This document shows, piece after piece, positions 63,997 to 64,000 of a DNA stretch of 64,000 nt. Below the pieces are notes generated by a model that had not been told where the DNA came from, made no database searches, and saw only the letters and a list, made by a program, of their open reading frames with translations. Numbering within the stretch: position 1 is the stretch's first letter; each line of letters begins with the position of its first letter. This DNA is from Cenarchaeum symbiont of Oopsacas minuta (GTDB lineage: Archaea; Thermoproteota; Nitrososphaeria; Nitrososphaerales; Nitrosopumilaceae), in contig JAJIZT010000004.1 in assembly GCA_029948415.1 (NCBI GenBank), positions 36,068 to 100,067 on the forward strand, read 5' to 3'. The position numbers and the translations under genes are program-made.

Positions 63997-64000
63997 AAAA

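Overview
The window comes from an AT-rich archaeon, most likely an ammonia-oxidising member of the Nitrososphaerota (Thaumarchaeota, Nitrosopumilales-like). The evidence is archaeal information-processing genes (DRG GTPase, CDC48, aEF-1beta, Pth2, TruD, Cbf5, archaeal-type ProRS and AlaRS, L18-S5-L30-L15-SecY block, prefoldin alpha, FtsY), two CofE-type F420 genes, heme O synthase beside a membrane-anchored blue-copper protein, and many short Cys-rich proteins. Assignment below the phylum is inference from gene content only.

Layout. 1-4.6 kb: the 5' end of argS, a phosphoglycolate-phosphatase-like HAD protein, a DRG GTPase, a Lys/Arg-rich repeat protein built from near-identical 45-bp units, and a collagen-like protein with about 99 uninterrupted Gly-X-Y triplets. 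4.6-14.2 kb: a sulfur and thiol block (rhodanese, siroheme sulfite/nitrite reductase, Thi4 with a candidate suicide Cys, thioredoxin reductase, cysteine synthase, TusA-like protein), then CofE and a SerB-like phosphatase. 14.4-19.5 kb: ProRS, a convergent EgtB/EgtD ergothioneine pair, and an orphan OppF-type ATPase. 20-21.1 kb: transposon debris. 21.4-31 kb: a YyaL/SPATA20 protein, an alcohol dehydrogenase, small hypothetical, membrane and Cys-rich proteins, TruD, a secreted beta-propeller and Pth2. 31.3-46.4 kb: geranylgeranyl reductase, Zn-ribbon/aEF-1beta/CDC48, CtaB and cupredoxin, a JAMM protease next to an LCM-like methyltransferase, a second CofE, 2-oxoacid:ferredoxin oxidoreductase, a D-2-hydroxyacid dehydrogenase and an L-2-hydroxyglutarate-oxidase-like enzyme. 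46.5-48.1 kb: an IS66-like element with one half inverted, abutting an intron-containing tRNA-Ser(GGA). 48.2-61.2 kb: conserved core (cbf5 to rpl18, argF-ftsY-pfdA, sod, alaS). 61.2-64 kb: a second graveyard with an IS5-like element, an 81-bp MITE, and an orphan overlapping pair of small genes.

The most interesting signals are: (i) an 81-bp MITE family (three copies) whose ends match those of the broken IS5-like element in the same window; (ii) the IS66-like element whose C-terminal half is inverted in place, with a second copy broken at the same codon; (iii) the EgtB/EgtD pair close to a sulfur block; (iv) the collagen-like protein and the H1-like repeat protein; and (v) a small membrane-anchored protein with three CX9-10C modules. 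No CRISPR array, rRNA or complete, intact transposon was seen.
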